From the NCBI RefSeq assembly GCF_003265705.1, contig NW_020312966.1:25868786-25932785 (forward strand): 64,000 bases of DNA. Reading direction: 5' to 3'. The position numbers and the translations under genes were made by a program. A model generated the notes under the pieces. It was not told where the DNA came from, did no database searches, and was given only the letters and a program-made list of their open reading frames with translations. Within the stretch, counting starts at the first letter, position 1. Each line of letters starts with the position of its first letter. Positions 36,383 to 64,000 of the stretch are shown here, one piece after another. Source of the DNA: Callorhinus ursinus. Its lineage: Eukaryota > Chordata > Mammalia > Carnivora > Otariidae.

Positions 36383-36822
36383 AGGAAGCAGTTACTTAAC
36401 TTAAATGCATTAGAACAGGAGCATAATAGATCCCCCGTCTAGTTACTGAAGCACAAATGCTTTCTATTAGCAAAACATGCATAAATATACACACTGTAGA
36501 TGCAACACAGCAAAATGCTGATGTACAGTAATCCTAATCAAGAGTATATCGTGAACATACAAAACTGGAATATAAAACTCCAAACTCCTGAAACCCATCT
36601 ACTCCAGATCCCTCATTCACAGAGCAAACTGAAACTTAAAACAGTTGAATTTTCCAATGTCACCGAGTTGCTTAACAACAACATCACTGGATTCCTTCAG
36701 CCCTTTGTGTCCTTTCCATGCCATAGTGGATGGTGAAAAGTAAAAATATTTTGAGCAGTTTGCTTACTTCACTCTGATTCCTCGGTACTTAACCAAAGGA
36801 CAACGCGGACTTCCCGGAAGAG

Positions 36823-60460
<23,638 letters not shown>

Positions 60461-61068
60461 CTCAGGAGCGCATTCCGTTCCTCTGGAACCTGGAGCCCAG
60501 GGTTTCCGAAGCAGCGTCCTTCCAGCTGGGGCCTCGGTCTGGGGCTCAGATGAGCCCTTACGCACGCTTCGGTTGGCGGCCCTAAAAGACACAGCCCGGG
60601 TCAGCAGCATGCGTCACAATCACACTTCAGAGTTTTGCACAGTGGCTAAGAGATCCCTGGAAAAGAGAAGTGCCCGCCGGGAGCCACTACACGGGCACTC
60701 CCGCGGAACAAAAAGAGAGCGGAGCTCGAGTACGCAGGGTCAGCTCCAGATGCAAAAACCCTCTCGGTGCCTACCCTCGAATCTGGCCAGAGGCGCCCCT
60801 AGACCCGGCCCGTTACCTCCGTGCACACTGCGGGCTCCCACCCCGGCTCGGACGCAGGAAGACACACCTGTTGCGGGGTGGAAAAGCTGGAAGGTGGGCA
60901 AGCAGGGCGGGGCCCGTTCCAGTCCTTCCTCCCAGACCGGAACAAAAGAACAAAGCCCTCCAAGGGATCAGGGCGGAACCGCCCCGCACGGAAGGAGGCG
61001 AGAGGCGCCCCCTTCGAGGACTCCCCAGCTCCCTCCTGCAGAGGCCGCTTCCAGCCAAGTGAGAAGGG

Positions 61069-61076
61069 TGACGTCA
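61069..61076. promoter_or_regulatory. Consensus CRE palindrome TGACGTCA
   Basis: Exact CREB/ATF site in the ZNF184 CpG island. CpG-containing CREs in CpG islands are commonly functional; occupancy here is inference. Confidence 0.8.
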
Positions 61077-61334
61077 CGCGGCCGCAAGGCTGGCGGTTGC
61101 CATGGTGATACCTGGGCTTCCCTCCCTTTAGGGCGATCCACACACTCGGATCCCGCGTCCGGAAGCGCCGGGACAATCGCCAGACCTAGCAAAGGGAACC
61201 GAAGAGGCTGCACTTGCCCAACGCCAACCTCTTTTCACGCCTACTGCCGGCTTCAACGGCCACTTCCGGTCGCGCGAAGAGAACCCCGCCCCCGCTCGTC
61301 GCGGGCTTTCGACCGCACCCCGCGGACTGGCGGA

Positions 61335-61353
61335 ACTACGACTCCCAGAATGC
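61335..61353 (+). promoter_or_regulatory. SBS/ZNF143-type motif
   Basis: ACTACGACTCCCAGAATGC, 16 of 19 positions shared with the remembered SBS consensus. About 750 bp upstream of the exon carrying the ATG, so it may mark the true start-site region. Confidence 0.85.
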
Positions 61354-61450
61354 TCCACGACACTGAACTCCATTTCCCAGAGGCCTCAGCAACGCGTAAG
61401 GTTTCCCATTGGATGGGGCGAGAGTTCTCCCCGCCAGTCACTGGCTTCTA

Positions 61451-62440
61451 AACGCCGCAGGTGGGAGTAGCGGGACGCGGGGACTTTCAAGTTTGTGTGA
61501 CCGAACAGATGGGAAGCAATACCCGTTTACACACGTATATGGTTTTAAGACACGAACAAGCACTTCATGGTGCATTATTTGCCTCGTTACTTGTCCTGCA
61601 TTCTGTTTAGTGCTCTATTCCTTTGTCATTTAAAAAATTCTGGTCGTGGCCCATTATGTTGCTTTCAGGACTCGCAGATGGGTCACGACCCACTTTTTTT
61701 TTTTAATGTTAAAGGAAACCGGGAGGAGCTGTTACCGTGTTTTTCCCTACAGCCCTACAGCAGGGCGTGCTTTTTGCCTGCGTCAGCCAGCTGCGAATGG
61801 AGTCCGACGCCAATTTGTATGTTCCTGGCAAAAAAAGAACCCCATAGAAGTCGGTAGGTTTTTCTATTTTCCCATGTGTGGTTCGCGCACGCACTTTACT
61901 GTGCGTCCCCAGCTTTTGGATAGAGGGCCTAAGATCAAGTCACTCCGTCTTTTGGCTGACAAAACACTAAACTTGTAAATCCTAACACTGAGTATATGAA
62001 AAAAAATTCACAAAGAAAAGGGAACTATAAATTAGAAGTCTCTAAGAGGAGATTTCAGAAAAGATCTAAGGTAGGCACTAGAAAATTTCAGGGAACAAGT
62101 TGGTACTCACAGGAGTTTGCAAGAAGACATGGCCTGAATGAAACAATAGAAAGATGTGAGAACAAGCTGGAAAACAAAACAAAACAAAATACTAAAAAGA
62201 CATGCTAGATGAAAAAGATAAAAATATATAGCGAGGACACTTAAAACGAAGCAACATAATTAAAGTCATACTGGAGAAGAACTGAAATGATGCTGTGAAA
62301 AGTGAGTCCATTATGGATAGAATATTCTTTTAAAGCTCTTCCATGATTCAAAAGAGAAAGATGAATGAAGTAGAAGAAAAGAAAGTGATATAAAGGACAG
62401 CCAACACGTGGATAACTGGCCATCAGGAAAGAGACGATAT
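61451..62440. other. DNA upstream of ZNF184, no gene seen
   Basis: Leaves the CpG island and becomes AT-rich. Open frames are short and without domains. No named repeat was recognised. Confidence 0.35.
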
Positions 62441-62444
62441 GGAA

Positions 62445-62690
62445 TCAGCTATGATTTAACACTTTCTTTATGCCAGGTAGTGTTCTAAGTGCTTTTTTGC
62501 CTTCTAACTTTTTTAATTCGTAAAACAACCTAATGAAGTTATTTCTGTATTATTATTCGTACTTTACAACAAAGGAAGCTGAGGCACAAATAAGTTAGTA
62601 ACTTGCCCAAGATCACACATGGGGAAGCTGGGACTTGAATTTAGTAATTTGGTCCCAAACTCTCACTTTTATCTCTGTAACACTAGACTC
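62445..62690 (-). mobile_element. MIR SINE, - orientation, nearly complete
   Basis: On the plus strand the reversed MIR order is clear: TGCCAGGTAGTGTTCTAAGT, AAAACAACCTAATGAAGTTA, GAAGCTGAGGCACAAATAAG, AACTTGCCCAAGATCACACA, GGGACTTGAA. Confidence 0.8.
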
Positions 62691-62753
62691 CCAAGTAAAG
62701 ACTCCAAGTAAAGTAAAGACTCCCAATTTCCTGAGTTTAAGACTACATCTCTC

Positions 62754-62948
62754 GGGCGCCTGGGTGGCTCAGTTGGTTAAGCGACCGCCTTCGGCTCAGG
62801 TCATGATCCTGGAGTCCCAGGATTGAGTCTCGCATCGGGCTCCCTGCTCAGCAGGGAGTCTGCTTCTCCCTCTGACCCTCTTCCCTCTCGCGCTATCTCT
62901 CATTCTCTCTCTCTCAAATAAATAAAATCTTAAAAAAAAAAAAAAGAA
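62754..62948 (+). mobile_element. CAN-SINE, + orientation
   Basis: GGGCGCCTGGGTGGCTCAGT head to AAATAAATAAAATCTT and an A tail. Perfect 10-bp target duplication TACATCTCTC at 62744-62753 and 62949-62958. Confidence 0.95.
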
Positions 62949-62959
62949 TACATCTCTCA

Positions 62960-63690
62960 TTCACTGCTGGTGGGAGTACTCTGGAAGACAGTTTACCGTT
63001 TCTCATAAAACTAAACATATTCTTACAATATGATCCAGCAATCTCACTCCTTGGTATTTATCCAAATGAGCTGAAAACTTATGTGTCCATACAAAAACCT
63101 AATTTCCAAAACTTGAAAGCAACCAAAATGTCCTTCAGTAGGTGAATGGATAAACAATGGCACATCCGGACAATGGAATATTATTCTGCAATGAAAAGAA
63201 ATAAGCTATCCAGCTAACAAAACACCCTAGGGAACGTTAAATGCATATTGCTGAGCGAACGAATTTGAAAAACTTTGTATGATTCCAACCATATAACATT
63301 CTGGAAAAGACAAAACTATGGAGACCGCAAAGATCGATGGTTGCAAGGTGTTGGGGGGAGGGAAATAGGGATAAACAGAACAAAAGCGTTTTTAGGGCAG
63401 TGAAACTATTTCTGTGTGATAATGTAATGTTGGATATATGTCATTATATATTTGTCAGAACGCATAGAATGTACAAGACACAGTGAACCCCTCATGTAAA
63501 CTAGGGGTCTTCAGTTAATAATTTATCAATATTGGCTCATTGGTTGTAACAAAGTTACCACACTAACGCAAGATGTTAATAATATGGAAAACTGGTGGGG
63601 GAAGGAGGAAAGTGAGAGTATATGGGAACTTTATACTTGTAAATGTGAATTTATCTGTAAACCTAAAACATTTTTAAAAAGTGTGTTAAT
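62960..63690 (+). mobile_element. L1 3' end, + orientation
   Basis: Well-preserved sense end of an old L1: TTCACTGCTGGTGGGAGTAC, ATGATCCAGCAATCTCACTC, ATGTCCTTCAGTAGGTGAAT, ACATTCTGGAAAAGACAAAA, 'gggcagtgaaactatttctg', ending near AACCTAAAACATTTTTAAAA. No intact frame. Confidence 0.85.
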
Positions 63691-64000
63691 TAAAAAATAT
63701 ATGACTGTTAGAGATGCTCTGGTAAGGTTTCAGAAGGAAATGATGGACATGTAACTAGAAACTGGAAAAAAAGTAATTGTTGCGGCTGAATTGTGCTCCC
63801 TAGTTGGGTGGAAAACAGAATTTATAAACAATGAACTTGAATATTTAGGGAGGAAATTGCCAAGCAAAGTGTAGAAGGGGCAGCGAGATTTCTCCTTGCT
63901 GTCTGTGGTAAAAAAAAAAATAATAATAATAATAATAATTTAAAAATAAAATTGTGGAAAGAACTGTTAAGCAAAAGACAACCGTTTTTTGATGATTTGG
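63691..64000. other. Window end, (TAA)n repeat, no gene seen
   Basis: AT-rich DNA with a poly(A)/(TAA)n tract at about 63910-63941. Confidence 0.5.

Overview
This window is mammalian nuclear DNA from a carnivore. The clearest sign is about eighteen tRNA-derived CAN-SINE copies whose consensus (GGGCGCCTGGGTGGCTCAG head, CT-rich body, AATAAA-containing A tail) is the bear/seal/mustelid (arctoid) type rather than the dog or cat type. Carnivore-type L1 3' ends support this. I could run no search, so the species is not fixed. Ten Ns at 6491-6500 mark an assembly gap.

The window holds two intact C2H2 zinc-finger genes that converge on each other. The terminal coding exon of ZNF391 (+) is at 472-1623. 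The complete ZNF184 gene (-) runs from its CpG-island promoter near 61.3 kb to its stop at 36.8 kb. I rebuilt ZNF184 from the sequence as five coding exons whose phases fit and which give 751 residues: KRAB A and B boxes followed by 19 fingers. In human these two genes are neighbours at 6p22.1, in the extended MHC region, so the window looks like the syntenic block. ZNF184 should act as a KRAB/KAP1-type nuclear transcriptional repressor. ZNF391 has fingers only, and its terminal exon still shows the decayed linker that once joined it to a KRAB exon.

Layout: 1-1.6 kb, ZNF391. 1.6-6 kb, downstream DNA with a MIR and a SINE. 6.2-6.9 kb, an orphan CpG island with a (CA/CG)-rich tract and a 13-bp minisatellite that contains the gap. 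7.8-8.7 kb, an antisense L1. 10.3-11.2 kb, a dead zinc-finger exon (+) split by a SINE. 11.9-16.4 kb, a nest of solo class I ERV LTRs inside an old L1, with a 262-bp inverted repeat. 16.6-16.7 kb, a decayed KRAB A-box exon (-). 20.5-21.2 kb, a second orphan CpG island with the same ZNF143/SBS-type promoter motif pair as ZNF184. 21-36 kb, intergenic DNA with L2, L1, MLT2 and SINE copies. 36.8-61.4 kb, ZNF184, whose introns are packed with plus-strand (antisense to the gene) L1s and SINEs. 61.5-64 kb, upstream DNA with MIR, SINE and L1 copies.

The most interesting signal is that the 35 kb between the two live genes looks like a graveyard of the same gene family: two CpG islands without genes, a KRAB relic and a finger relic, in orientations consistent with two extinct KRAB-ZNF genes. 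I found no new kind of system, no tRNA or histone genes outside SINEs, and no processed pseudogenes that I could name.
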